From contig JAODNB010000187.1 of assembly GCA_025464795.1 (NCBI GenBank), forward strand, positions 1-18,867: a DNA stretch of 18,867 nt. The letters run 5' to 3'. The stretch is from Frankiales bacterium (GTDB taxonomy: Bacteria; Actinomycetota; Actinomycetes; Mycobacteriales; SCTD01). Position numbers and translations under genes: made by a program. Below are positions 8,613-15,556 of the stretch, in pieces. A model generated the notes under the pieces. That model ran no database searches. It worked only from the letters and a program-made list of their open reading frames with translations, and had not been told where the DNA came from. Position 1 is the stretch's first letter; every line of letters starts with the position of its first letter.

Positions 8613-9455
8613 GTGACGCAGCTCGTCACGGGTGAGGCCGTCGCCCTCGACGTTCGCACCGCCGGCCTTCCTTCTCGGCTGCTGGCCGGTGCTCTCGACG
8701 GGCTCATCCAGGGCTCCGGCTTCTTCTTGCTCCTGCTGGCCCTGTTCGCGTCCGGGGCGGTCACGAACGAGGCGGCCGTCGCGGCGATGAGCATCATCTG
8801 CTTCGCCCTGGCGGGGCTGGCCTACCCCGTCGTCCTGGAGACCCTGACCAAGGGCAGGACGGTCGGCAAGATGGCGATGGGGTTGCGGGTGGTGCGGGAC
8901 GACGCTGGCCCGATCGCGTTCCGCCAGGCCTTCGTCCGCGGCCTGATCGGGTTCTTGGTGGAGAAGCCAGGGGTGACGCTGTTCGCCGGTGGGGTGATCA
9001 GCGGGCTCGTCCGCGAGGACGGCAAGCGCCTCGGTGACCTCGCCGCGGGAACGGTGGTGATCCAGGAGCGGGTCATCAGCACCCAGGCGCCGCCCGTCCT
9101 GATGCCGGGTCCGTTGGTCGCCTGGGCAGCGACCCTCGACCTGTCGCGGCTGTCGGACGACGTGGCCCTGGCCGTGCGCACCTTCTTGGCTCGCAGCGCC
9201 GGCTTCACCGACGCCGCCCGCACCGAGCTGGGCGGCCGGCTGGTGGCTGCCGTCGCCGCGGTGGTCACGCCCGAGCCGCCACCTGGAACGCCTGAGTGGG
9301 CCTACCTATCAGCCGTTCTCGCCGAGCGCCGTCGTCGTGCGGAGGCACTGCTCGAGACCCGCTACGTGCCGCCGGCAACGGCGACACCTCAGGTGTCCGC
9401 GCCCTCCGGCCCACCGCCACCTGTCCCGAGCGACGGGTTCGCGGCCCCCTTCTGA
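8613..9455 (+). CDS. RDD family membrane protein
   Basis: 280-residue protein with an N-terminal RDD domain. It shows G-L-P-S-R-L-L-A-G-A-L-D-G (18-30) with the conserved Arg22 and Asp29, hydrophobic segments about 34-50 and 56-74, the typical loop G-R-T-V-G-K-M-A-M-G-L-R-V-V (81-94), and a third segment about 108-133 followed by G-K-R-L-G-D-L-A-A-G-T-V-V (137-149). The C-terminal half is cytoplasmic, helical and less conserved, ending in a proline-rich tail (about 253-280). RDD proteins are of mostly unknown function; some are linked to ion or small-molecule transport. It is divergent from the SpoIIM gene and completes the MoxR/SpoIIM/RDD block; Rv3695 of Mycobacterium appears to be the equivalent. 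Confidence 0.9.
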   Translation: MTQLVTGEAVALDVRTAGLPSRLLAGALDGLIQGSGFFLLLLALFASGAVTNEAAVAAMSIICFALAGLAYPVVLETLTKGRTVGKMAMGLRVVRDDAGPIAFRQAFVRGLIGFLVEKPGVTLFAGGVISGLVREDGKRLGDLAAGTVVIQERVISTQAPPVLMPGPLVAWAATLDLSRLSDDVALAVRTFLARSAGFTDAARTELGGRLVAAVAAVVTPEPPPGTPEWAYLSAVLAERRRRAEALLETRYVPPATATPQVSAPSGPPPPVPSDGFAAPF

Positions 9456-9474
9456 CAGTCTCCTCGAGACGTCA
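9453..9474. terminator. Hairpin joining the two convergent stop codons
   Basis: TGAC-a-GTCTC-CTC-GAGAC-GTCA forms a nine-base-pair stem with one bulged A and a three-base loop. One arm includes the RDD stop codon (9453-9455) and the other includes the stop of the small minus-strand ORF (9472-9474). There is no T-run. It probably acts as a compact bidirectional terminator, inferred from symmetry and placement. Confidence 0.5.
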
Positions 9475-9597
9475 CAGGGCCTGGGACCAGGGCCGGTCGG
9501 CAGGTAGTCCCAGCTCGAGCACCAGCAGGGCCGCGTCGCGCGGCAGCCGCGTCTCGATCGGCGTGCGCCTCCCGGGTACGGACCTGAGGGTGGTCAC
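9472..9597 (-). CDS. Small hypothetical protein (41 aa), coupled to the hydrolase gene
   Basis: Too short for most gene finders. A GTG at 9597 overlaps the hydrolase stop as GTGA, the same junction type used throughout this operon. The frame runs 41 codons to a TGA at 9472-9474. Codon third positions are about 90 percent G or C, as in neighbouring genes. The product is basic at the N-terminus (R-S-V-P-G-R-R-T), followed by a short amphipathic stretch with L-P-R-D-A-A-L-L-V-L-E-L-G (18-30) and an A-D-R-P-W-S-Q-A-L tail. It has no signal peptide or metal-binding cysteines, and I recognise no family. Support is positional (coupling, and the hairpin exactly at its stop) rather than homology; it could be a chance ORF in a GC-rich gap. 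Confidence 0.4.
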   Translation of the reverse strand: MTTLRSVPGRRTPIETRLPRDAALLVLELGLPADRPWSQAL

Positions 9598-10394
9598 GTC
9601 TGCCGGTCGAACCAGTCGAGCAGCAGCGCGTTGACCTCGGTTGCCTTGTCGGTCGTCAGCACGTGGTTGGCCTCCGCGACGACGACGAGCTCCGCCCCCG
9701 GGATGGTCTTGGCGAGCAGCTCGCCGTTGGCCAGGGGAACGAGAGCGTCCAGCTCCCCGTGCACCACCAGCGTGGGGACGTCGAGGGACGGCAGCCGGTC
9801 CAGTGAGTCCCAGGCGGAGGCGCCCACGGCTTGGGCGGTGTAGCCCTCGACGCTGCAGGCAAGAGGCAGCCGGACGTCCCAGTCCTCCTGCACGAGGGCC
9901 CGCGGGGTGGCGGGCGCGTAGTTGAAGGGGATCGAGGCCTCGGCCGCCTCATCCGCCGTCATCGAGGCCCGGGCCTGAAGCATCGCGATGGCGTCAGGGT
10001 TCATCACCGCGTGCGCGATCCCCGAGTGCGTGGCCATGAGGGTCAGCGAGCGGACGAGCTCCGGACGTGTGAGGGCCACCTCCTGCACGATCGTCCCGCC
10101 CATGGAGATGCCGACCAGGTGCGCCCGGGACTCCCCCGCAGCCTGCAAGACCGCGACGACATCGCCTGCCATCGTCGCCACGGTGTACGGCGCACCCACG
10201 ACGTCCCCGGTGTGACCTGCGCCGCGGTTGTCGACGACAACGACCCGGTAGCGCTCGGACAGGGCAGGGACCTGGCGCCACCACATGGCGCCCGGGTAGC
10301 CGAGCCCCATCACCAGGACGACGGCCGGTGCGCCTTCGGGTCCGGTGGCCTCCCACCAGATCTCGGCGCCGTCCTCACGCAGTACGACGGACAC
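9594..10394 (-). CDS. Alpha/beta hydrolase
   Basis: 266-residue cytoplasmic alpha/beta-fold hydrolase with an intact catalytic triad: nucleophile Ser97 in G-I-S-M-G (95-99), Asp216 in H-G-E-L-D-A-L-V-P, and His244 in E-A-N-H. The oxyanion region is M-G-L-G-Y-P-G (29-35) and V-V-D-N-R-G-A-G is at 53-60. The overall pattern resembles 3-oxoadipate enol-lactonase-type and related esterases, but the substrate cannot be read from sequence. GTG 10394 overlaps the 3' end of livF by 20 bases and is preceded by AAGGGA seven bases upstream. This makes it part of the transporter operon and suggests it processes the imported compound, an inference from coupling only. Confidence 0.88.
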   Translation of the reverse strand: MSVVLREDGAEIWWEATGPEGAPAVVLVMGLGYPGAMWWRQVPALSERYRVVVVDNRGAGHTGDVVGAPYTVATMAGDVVAVLQAAGESRAHLVGISMGGTIVQEVALTRPELVRSLTLMATHSGIAHAVMNPDAIAMLQARASMTADEAAEASIPFNYAPATPRALVQEDWDVRLPLACSVEGYTAQAVGASAWDSLDRLPSLDVPTLVVHGELDALVPLANGELLAKTIPGAELVVVAEANHVLTTDKATEVNALLLDWFDRQT

Positions 10395-11187
10395 GGGGCT
10401 TTCCCTTCTTCGGAGGTTCGGGCGTCGCCCGCGAGCTGAGCATCCGGCTGGTGGCCGCGCCTAGCACCGAGCCGATGCCGAGGTGCGTGGCGAGGGTCGC
10501 GTCGTCGAGGTCACCGACCGGCGAGGAGTGCACGACGGTGCCGGTCTGCATGAGGTGCGCGGTGTCGACGAGGGACAGCCCGAAGGCGATGTTCTGCTCG
10601 ACGAGGACCATCGTCACCCCCGTCGCAGCGACGTCCCGGAGGACCTCGCGCAGCTCTAGCGCGGCGACCGGGGAGAGCCCGGCCGACGGCTCGTCGACCA
10701 GCACCAGCCGAGGCTGGTTGATGAGCGCTCGCCCCACGCACAGGGATGCCTGCTGGCCACCGCTCATCGTGCCCGCGAGCTGGCTGCGCCGCTCCCGCAG
10801 CACGGGGAACCGGTCGTACACGGCGTCCAGGGAGGCGGCGTACCTCGACCGGTCCCGGCGGCGCAGGGTGTAGGCGCCCAGCCGGAGGTTCTCCTCGACC
10901 GTCAGCTCGGGGAAGACCTGCCGGCCCTGGGGGATGTGACCCATCCCGCGGGCGACGCGCTTCTCCGGCCCCCACCGGGTGATGTCCTCACCGTCGAGGA
11001 GCACCTGGCCGGACCGAGCAGGGACGACTCCCGCGACGGTCTTCAACGTGACGCTCTTGCCCGCGCCGTTGAGCCCGAAGATGCCGGCGATGGATCCCTC
11101 GGGGACGTCGATGCTGACGCCGTGCAGGACGGTCGTCGCACCGAAACCCGCTGTGACGTCGAGGATCTGGAGCAACGGAGTGCTCAC
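10375..11187 (-). CDS. livF: Branched-chain amino acid-type ABC transporter ATPase LivF
   Basis: 270-residue cytoplasmic nucleotide-binding subunit. Walker A G-L-N-G-A-G-K-S (38-45), Q-loop Gln87, signature M-S-G-G-Q (141-145), Walker B L-V-L-V-D-E (161-166) and P-S-A-G-L are intact. The H-loop position is Gln198 (V-E-Q-N), which is normal for LivF. The first 230 residues match the usual family length of about 235; the last 35 or so form a basic Pro/Lys/Arg-rich tail, partly overlapping the hydrolase start. GTG 11187 overlaps the LivM-LivG stop as GTGA. It probably pairs with the LivG half of the preceding fusion to power import through LivH/LivM. Confidence 0.93.
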   Translation of the reverse strand: MSTPLLQILDVTAGFGATTVLHGVSIDVPEGSIAGIFGLNGAGKSVTLKTVAGVVPARSGQVLLDGEDITRWGPEKRVARGMGHIPQGRQVFPELTVEENLRLGAYTLRRRDRSRYAASLDAVYDRFPVLRERRSQLAGTMSGGQQASLCVGRALINQPRLVLVDEPSAGLSPVAALELREVLRDVAATGVTMVLVEQNIAFGLSLVDTAHLMQTGTVVHSSPVGDLDDATLATHLGIGSVLGAATSRMLSSRATPEPPKKGKPRVRRTA

Positions 11188-13025
11188 TTGAGGGCCTCCT
11201 CGTAGGAGCTGCCGAGGTAGGCGGTGACGACCTCCGGTCGGGTGACGACGTCGAGCGGCTCGCCGTTGGCGATGACCTCACCCGCTGCCATGACGTAGAG
11301 CTCGTCGGCGACGCCGAGCACCAGCGGCACGTTGTGCTCGATCAGCAGGACCGTGCGCCCGAGCTTGTCCCGCACGTCCTGCAGTGTGAGGGCCAGGTCC
11401 TCCGACGCCGCCGGGCTCATGCCTGCGCTCGGCTCGTCGAGCATCACCAGCTCCGGGCTGGTGACCAGGCAGCAGCCGATCTCCACGATGCGCTGCTGAC
11501 CATGGGACAGCTTGCCGACCGGGGTGCTCGCGAACCGCTCGAACCCCAGCCCCTCGATCGTCTGGTCGGCGCGCGAGCGGATCTCCCGTTCGAGCGCGCG
11601 GCTCGCACCGAGCCCCGACAGGGCACTGCCAACGCTGTAGGGCGCGGCGAGGTGCTGAGCGATCAGCAGGTTCTCGTACACGCTCTGGTCCTTGGCGAGC
11701 CCGATGAGCTGGAAGGTGCGTCCCATCCCGCGGGCTGCCCGCAGGTGCGTCGGCAGGTGCGAGACGTCCTCGCCGAGGAAGGTGACCGTGCCGCTGTCCG
11801 GGCGCAGCGCACCTGTGATGGCGTTGAACAGCGTGGTCTTGCCGGCGCCGTTCGGTCCCATCAGCCCGACGATGGTCCCTCGATCGACGGTGATGGACGC
11901 GCCGTCGACGGCACGGAGCCCACCGAAGCGCACGCCGATGTCGCGCACCGCCAGCACGGGCTGACCCGCAGCCGCGCGCCGCGGTGCCGGCAGCGCGCTC
12001 GGCCGGCCGAGAGAGGGAAGGTTCGGGCGGGTCGGTGGCAAGGGCGGCTCACCGCCCCTGCGCTCCAGTGCCTTCGTACGGGCTTCCCGGATCGCGCCCG
12101 CGATACCGGTCGGGTTGCGGGTGATGGTGTAGACCAGCACGGCTGCGTTGAAGATGAGGTCGTAGCCGCGGATCCCCGACCCGAACAGGGTGACGAGCAG
12201 GCTCGGCAGCACGGTCGTGCCGAAGGCGACCCCGACGACACCCGGCCGGCTGCCCAGGCCCCCGACGACCACGATGACCACGAGGCCGAGGGAGTCGGCG
12301 TAGGTGAAGGACGCAGCCTGGACCGTTCCGATGGTCGTGCCGAAGAACCCCCCAGCGAGTCCAGCGACAGCGCCCGAGAGCACGAAGGCCAGCAGCTTGT
12401 AGCTGGCGACGTCGATGCCGAAGGAGGCAGCGACCCGCTCATCGGCCTTGACGGCGTGGAAGGCGCGGCCGAGTCGGGACCGGGTGAGGTTCGTGTCGAG
12501 GTGCCACATGACGACCAGCAGCACCAGGCCCACGGCCAGCAGGTCGCAGTTGCGGGAGATCGCGTCCGCCGCGACGTAGGGCGGCGGAACGACCTTGCCG
12601 GCGGAACCGCCACCGATCCCCTGCGCGATGAACAGCGACTCGGAGCAGGCGTAGACGACGCCGATGGTGACGATGGCGAGGTAGAGGCCCCGCAGGCGCA
12701 GGGCGGGCAGCCCGACGAGGAAGGCGACTACGGCGCCGAGCGCGGCGGAGGCCAGCATGCCGACCACCCACGGCAGCCTCAGGTCGGTGACTCCCGTGAC
12801 GTGGGCGAGGGTGAAGGCACCGACCCCGACGAACGCGAACTGGCCGAGCGAGACTTGCCCTGCGTAGCCCATGAGGAGGTTGAGCGACAGGCCCGCCAGG
12901 GCCATCACGCACCCTCGGCAGAGCAGCAGCGCGTTCGTGTCCGACAGCAGCGCGGACCGTCCGATGAGCGGCGGCAGCACGATCGCGGCGATGAGGGCAA
13001 CCAGGATCCAGGGCGCGCGCCTCAC
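11184..13025 (-). CDS. LivM-LivG fusion: ABC permease joined to ATPase
   Basis: 613-residue fusion. Residues 1-310 are a LivM permease: multiple membrane segments, with M-A-L-A-G-L-S-L-N-L-L-M-G-Y-A-G-Q-V-S-L-G-Q (41-62, read as two adjoining motifs) and the cytoplasmic coupling region around S-R-L-G-R-A-F-H-A-V-K-A-D-E (183-196). A Pro/Arg-rich linker at about 315-353 leads to a full LivG ATPase: Walker A G-P-N-G-A-G-K-T (390-397), Gln439, the LivG-type signature L-S-H-G-Q-Q (506-511), Walker B V-M-L-D-E (527-531) and His564. LivM-LivG fusions are known in this family, so this is a genuine fusion rather than a frameshift artefact. The frame is continuous and both junctions are GTGA overlaps. 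The substrate could be amino acids, amides, urea or aromatic acids. Confidence 0.93.
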   Translation of the reverse strand: MRRAPWILVALIAAIVLPPLIGRSALLSDTNALLLCRGCVMALAGLSLNLLMGYAGQVSLGQFAFVGVGAFTLAHVTGVTDLRLPWVVGMLASAALGAVVAFLVGLPALRLRGLYLAIVTIGVVYACSESLFIAQGIGGGSAGKVVPPPYVAADAISRNCDLLAVGLVLLVVMWHLDTNLTRSRLGRAFHAVKADERVAASFGIDVASYKLLAFVLSGAVAGLAGGFFGTTIGTVQAASFTYADSLGLVVIVVVGGLGSRPGVVGVAFGTTVLPSLLVTLFGSGIRGYDLIFNAAVLVYTITRNPTGIAGAIREARTKALERRGGEPPLPPTRPNLPSLGRPSALPAPRRAAAGQPVLAVRDIGVRFGGLRAVDGASITVDRGTIVGLMGPNGAGKTTLFNAITGALRPDSGTVTFLGEDVSHLPTHLRAARGMGRTFQLIGLAKDQSVYENLLIAQHLAAPYSVGSALSGLGASRALEREIRSRADQTIEGLGFERFASTPVGKLSHGQQRIVEIGCCLVTSPELVMLDEPSAGMSPAASEDLALTLQDVRDKLGRTVLLIEHNVPLVLGVADELYVMAAGEVIANGEPLDVVTRPEVVTAYLGSSYEEALK

Positions 13026-13915
13026 GCGACCGCCTCAGCGCGGGTGTCGAAGCGGGCCCGCAGCTCAGGCAGCAGCTGACGACCGACCAGGACCACGAGC
13101 AGCACGATGAGGACCACGACGTAGCGCAGCCCGTGGACGCCCGACTGACCGAACCACTTGTTGGCAGCCGCCTCCACCAACCCCAGGGCGAGGCCTCCGA
13201 TGACCGCTCCCGGCAGGCTCGTCAGCCCGCCGATGACGGCCGCCGCGAGGCCGACCAGGTAGAGCTGAGAGGCGAAGCCCGGTGCGAACACGCCGATGCC
13301 CGGCTCGACGAGGAGGGCCGCGATCACCGACAGCGCTGCCCCAGCACCCCAGACCGTTGCCGAGACGCGGGACAGCGGAACGCCGACCAGGCGCACCGCC
13401 GTCGGGTCCTGCGCTGCGGCGAGGATCCCGAGTCCGAAGTCGGTGCGTCGCAGCAGCGACTGCAGGCCGAAGCCGAGCGCCAGCGCGAGCAGGACGCCGA
13501 GCACCTGGGTGCCGGTGACCTCCACGCCGAACACGGCGAAGTGCTGGCTGATGGGGCCCCTCACGGAGATGAGCGTGGAGCCCGCGTACTGGATCTCGAT
13601 CGTCGTGATGAGCAGGAGCAGACCGACCGTCGCCACAGCGGTGGACACGGGGTCGGCGCCGATCATCCTGCGGACGACGAGCAGCTCGAACAGCACACCG
13701 ACACCGATGCCGAACACGAGGGCGCCCAGCGCACCGACGACCCACGGCAGCCCCTGGTCGTTGATGAGGTACGCCGCGACGTACAGCGCAGCCGTGCCGA
13801 TCTCCCCCTGGGCGAAGGACAGCACGCCGGTGCCGCGAAAGACCATGACGACACCGAGTGCGAACAGCCCGTAGATGCCTCCGGAGATCAGGCCGAAGAC
13901 GAGGACCTGACCCAT
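13022..13915 (-). CDS. livH: Branched-chain amino acid-type ABC transporter permease LivH
   Basis: 297-residue inner-membrane permease with about eight hydrophobic segments. Family signatures are the N-terminal G-L-I-S-G-G-I-Y-G-L-F-A-L-G (8-21) followed by V-L-S-F-A-Q-G-E-I-G, and the coupling region near A-A-A-Q-D-P-T-A-V-R-L-V-G-V (about 166-179). The length is normal for LivH. The ATG at 13915 shares its first base pair of codons with the preceding stop (TGATG), and its own stop overlaps the LivM-LivG GTG start. It forms the translocation pore with the LivM half of the fusion. Confidence 0.93.
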   Translation of the reverse strand: MGQVLVFGLISGGIYGLFALGVVMVFRGTGVLSFAQGEIGTAALYVAAYLINDQGLPWVVGALGALVFGIGVGVLFELLVVRRMIGADPVSTAVATVGLLLLITTIEIQYAGSTLISVRGPISQHFAVFGVEVTGTQVLGVLLALALGFGLQSLLRRTDFGLGILAAAQDPTAVRLVGVPLSRVSATVWGAGAALSVIAALLVEPGIGVFAPGFASQLYLVGLAAAVIGGLTSLPGAVIGGLALGLVEAAANKWFGQSGVHGLRYVVVLIVLLVVLVGRQLLPELRARFDTRAEAVA

Positions 13916-15432
13916 CAGGGGCCGACGCAGGGCTTGAGCATCTTGAAGTTGTAGGTGCCGTCCGGCGCCCGGTAGGCGGTCACGAAGTTCAGCTGGTTCG
14001 CACCGCGATAGCCGTCGCTGTTCGGGAAGTCGATGTCACAGGAGCTCGAGCTGGGACGACCCCGGTACGAGGTGAGGACATCGATGAACCTGTTGCGCGT
14101 GCAGTCCTTGCCGCACAGCTGCAGCTGGGCGTACAGCGCCTTCTGCGCCGTCCAGTTGAGGAACAGCAGGTCGCCACCGACGCCCTTCAGGTCTGCCTTC
14201 GGCCGGTACTGCTTGTACTGCGCCTCGAACAGCTTCATGTCGTCCGCGTAGCGCGCGAACCCGCCGGAGTAGTCACCGAAGCTGTACGGGTCGAACATCA
14301 CCGAGCCGACGATGGGCGGGCTCACCGAGTCCTTGCCGAGGGTCTGCGTCATCAGGTTCGAGCCGACCACCATCCAGTGCGGGCTGTAGACCTGGGACTT
14401 GGCCTGCTTGATCATCTCCGTCATCGACAGGACGTTCTCCCAGCCCAGCATCACCTCCGCGCCGGCGTTCTTCATGTCGAGCAGCTGCTGGGTGTAGTTG
14501 CCCTGGTTGAGAGTGACCTTGTCGTCAGCCACGATCTTCAGGCCGTACTTCTTGGCCTCCTGCTTGAAGGCGGCGACCCCGGGCGACCAGTTCGGGCTGT
14601 CACGCTCGATGATGCCGATCTTCCTACCGGGGAACTGCTCGTGCGCGAGCTGGGCGAAGCTGCGGCCGAGCCGCTCCACGGTGGGGAGCTCCGAGAAGGA
14701 GTACTTCTGCCCGGCCGTGCCCTCGATCGTCGCGGTGTGGTGCAGGTAGAGCTGGTGCACCGTCTCGACGTAGTTGCGCACCGCGGGGATCTGGTCGAAC
14801 CCGATCCCGCCGAGCAGCATGAAGGGGTTCTTGGCGTGGCACGCCGTCGCCGCCGTCTTGGCGTCCGCGGCCGTGTAGTTGTCGTTCTCGTAGGTCACGT
14901 TCACCTTGCGGCCGAAGATGCCGCCGTGGTCGTTGACGCTCGACCAGAAGACGTTGAAGTCAGCGTCGGTGGTGTTGAACGCAGCGCCGTAGGTCAGGGC
15001 CGCGTGGGCGCACATCGTGATCGAGGTGGGCGTGATCCCGATCCGGTCCTCCTTCGGCGTGAACAGGTGGGAGCGGGTGCCGGGAGGGTCACCGGCCTGC
15101 AGGCTCGTGCCCGTCGACCCGCCACCGCTCGTTCCGCTGCCGCCGCCCGACGTGCCCCCGCCCGTACCGCCTGTGCCTCCGTTCGGACCACTTCCCGCGG
15201 TCCCGCCCGCCGGCGCCCCTGGTGCCCCTGGCTTCGTCGGGACCGTGACCTTGCCCGTCACCGGGTCGACGGTGGGGGCGCCACTCGCCTGGGTGGGCGC
15301 TTCGGGCCCTCCAGTGGGCGCCACAAGGGACGCTGGGGCAGGGGCGCTCGAGCACGCCGTGAGCGCTGCGGCAGCGCACGCCAGCGCAGCCACGTGGTGG
15401 CGGGAAGTGATCATGGCTGTGAGGTTCGCCAC
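13915..15432 (-). CDS. ABC transporter substrate-binding lipoprotein (Leu/Ile/Val-binding type)
   Basis: 505-residue extracytoplasmic solute receptor of the type I periplasmic-binding fold, first gene of the importer operon. The signal peptide ends in the lipobox L-T-A-C with Cys27. Residues about 28-112 are a Pro/Ala- then Gly/Ser/Thr-rich tether with runs of G-G-T-G and G-G-G-S, followed by the ligand-binding domain (about 118-505). That domain starts D-R-I-G-I-T-P-T-S and carries typical elements such as N-D-H-G-G-I-F-G-R-K and L-L-G-G-I-G. GTG 15432 is the start, with AGGGAGGAAG (15443-15452) ten bases upstream; ATG 15414 in the same frame is a weaker alternative. The ligand cannot be deduced; several cysteine pairs in the C-terminal third suggest disulfides. 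Confidence 0.92.
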   Translation of the reverse strand: MANLTAMITSRHHVAALACAAAALTACSSAPAPASLVAPTGGPEAPTQASGAPTVDPVTGKVTVPTKPGAPGAPAGGTAGSGPNGGTGGTGGGTSGGGSGTSGGGSTGTSLQAGDPPGTRSHLFTPKEDRIGITPTSITMCAHAALTYGAAFNTTDADFNVFWSSVNDHGGIFGRKVNVTYENDNYTAADAKTAATACHAKNPFMLLGGIGFDQIPAVRNYVETVHQLYLHHTATIEGTAGQKYSFSELPTVERLGRSFAQLAHEQFPGRKIGIIERDSPNWSPGVAAFKQEAKKYGLKIVADDKVTLNQGNYTQQLLDMKNAGAEVMLGWENVLSMTEMIKQAKSQVYSPHWMVVGSNLMTQTLGKDSVSPPIVGSVMFDPYSFGDYSGGFARYADDMKLFEAQYKQYRPKADLKGVGGDLLFLNWTAQKALYAQLQLCGKDCTRNRFIDVLTSYRGRPSSSSCDIDFPNSDGYRGANQLNFVTAYRAPDGTYNFKMLKPCVGP

Positions 15433-15442
15433 GCATCCCGTG

Positions 15443-15452
15443 CTTCCTCCCT
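15443..15452 (-). promoter_or_regulatory. Ribosome binding site of the importer operon
   Basis: AGGGAGGAAG on the minus strand, ten bases before the GTG at 15432. It favours that GTG over the in-frame ATG 18 bases further in. An out-of-frame ATG at 15437 is also near the site but leads to a non-family frame. Confidence 0.6.
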
Positions 15453-15496
15453 GAAACGTGGGTGAATCCGGGACCCCCCTTCGGAGATCTCACGGG

Positions 15497-15523
15497 TGTC
15501 ACAGCTGGCCAGGCTCCGTCGTC
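15497..15523 (+). promoter_or_regulatory. ECF41-type sigma factor promoter
   Basis: TGTCACA at 15497-15503, then exactly 16 bases, then CGTC at 15520-15523. This matches the reported ECF41 target consensus TGTCACA-N16/17-CGTC without a mismatch, as I recall it. It lies directly upstream of the carboxymuconolactone decarboxylase-like gene and its ECF41 sigma gene, so transcription should begin near 15530. That leaves a leader of about 27 bases containing the AAGGAG site. It also rules out the longer upstream start of that ORF at 15458, which would lie before the promoter. The same motif was not found correctly spaced elsewhere in the window. Confidence 0.75.
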
Positions 15524-15543
15524 GAAGGGTTGTCCGCTCTCGG

Positions 15544-15549
15544 AAGGAG
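15544..15549 (+). promoter_or_regulatory. Ribosome binding site fixing the decarboxylase-family gene start
   Basis: AAGGAG lies seven bases before GTG 15557 and downstream of the ECF41-type promoter, which supports the 186-residue product over the 219-residue alternative. Confidence 0.7.
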
Positions 15550-15556
15550 CCTCCCC

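Noticed and set aside
11334..13079. 581-codon plus-strand frame antisense to LivM-LivG
   Set aside because: Composition is Asp/Glu/Gln/Arg-rich without any fold signature, and the opposite strand encodes clear ABC motifs.
14034..14060. Second TGTCACA followed 16 bases later by CGAC, resembling an ECF41 promoter
   Set aside because: It lies inside the binding-protein gene on the opposite strand, has a mismatch in the -10 (CGAC for CGTC) and no gene start behind it.
13858..15465. 535-codon plus-strand frame antisense to the binding lipoprotein
   Set aside because: A shadow of the lipoprotein gene; no signature, no start signals, and it covers the real gene completely.
15484..15491. Palindrome GAGATCTC between the importer operon and the CMD-like gene
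   Set aside because: Eight bases is too short to call an operator, and no second copy or regulator gene is nearby.
15458..15556. Longer N-terminus for the CMD-like protein
   Set aside because: It would begin upstream of the ECF41-type promoter, and its extra 33 residues are unlike the family; AAGGAG supports GTG 15557.
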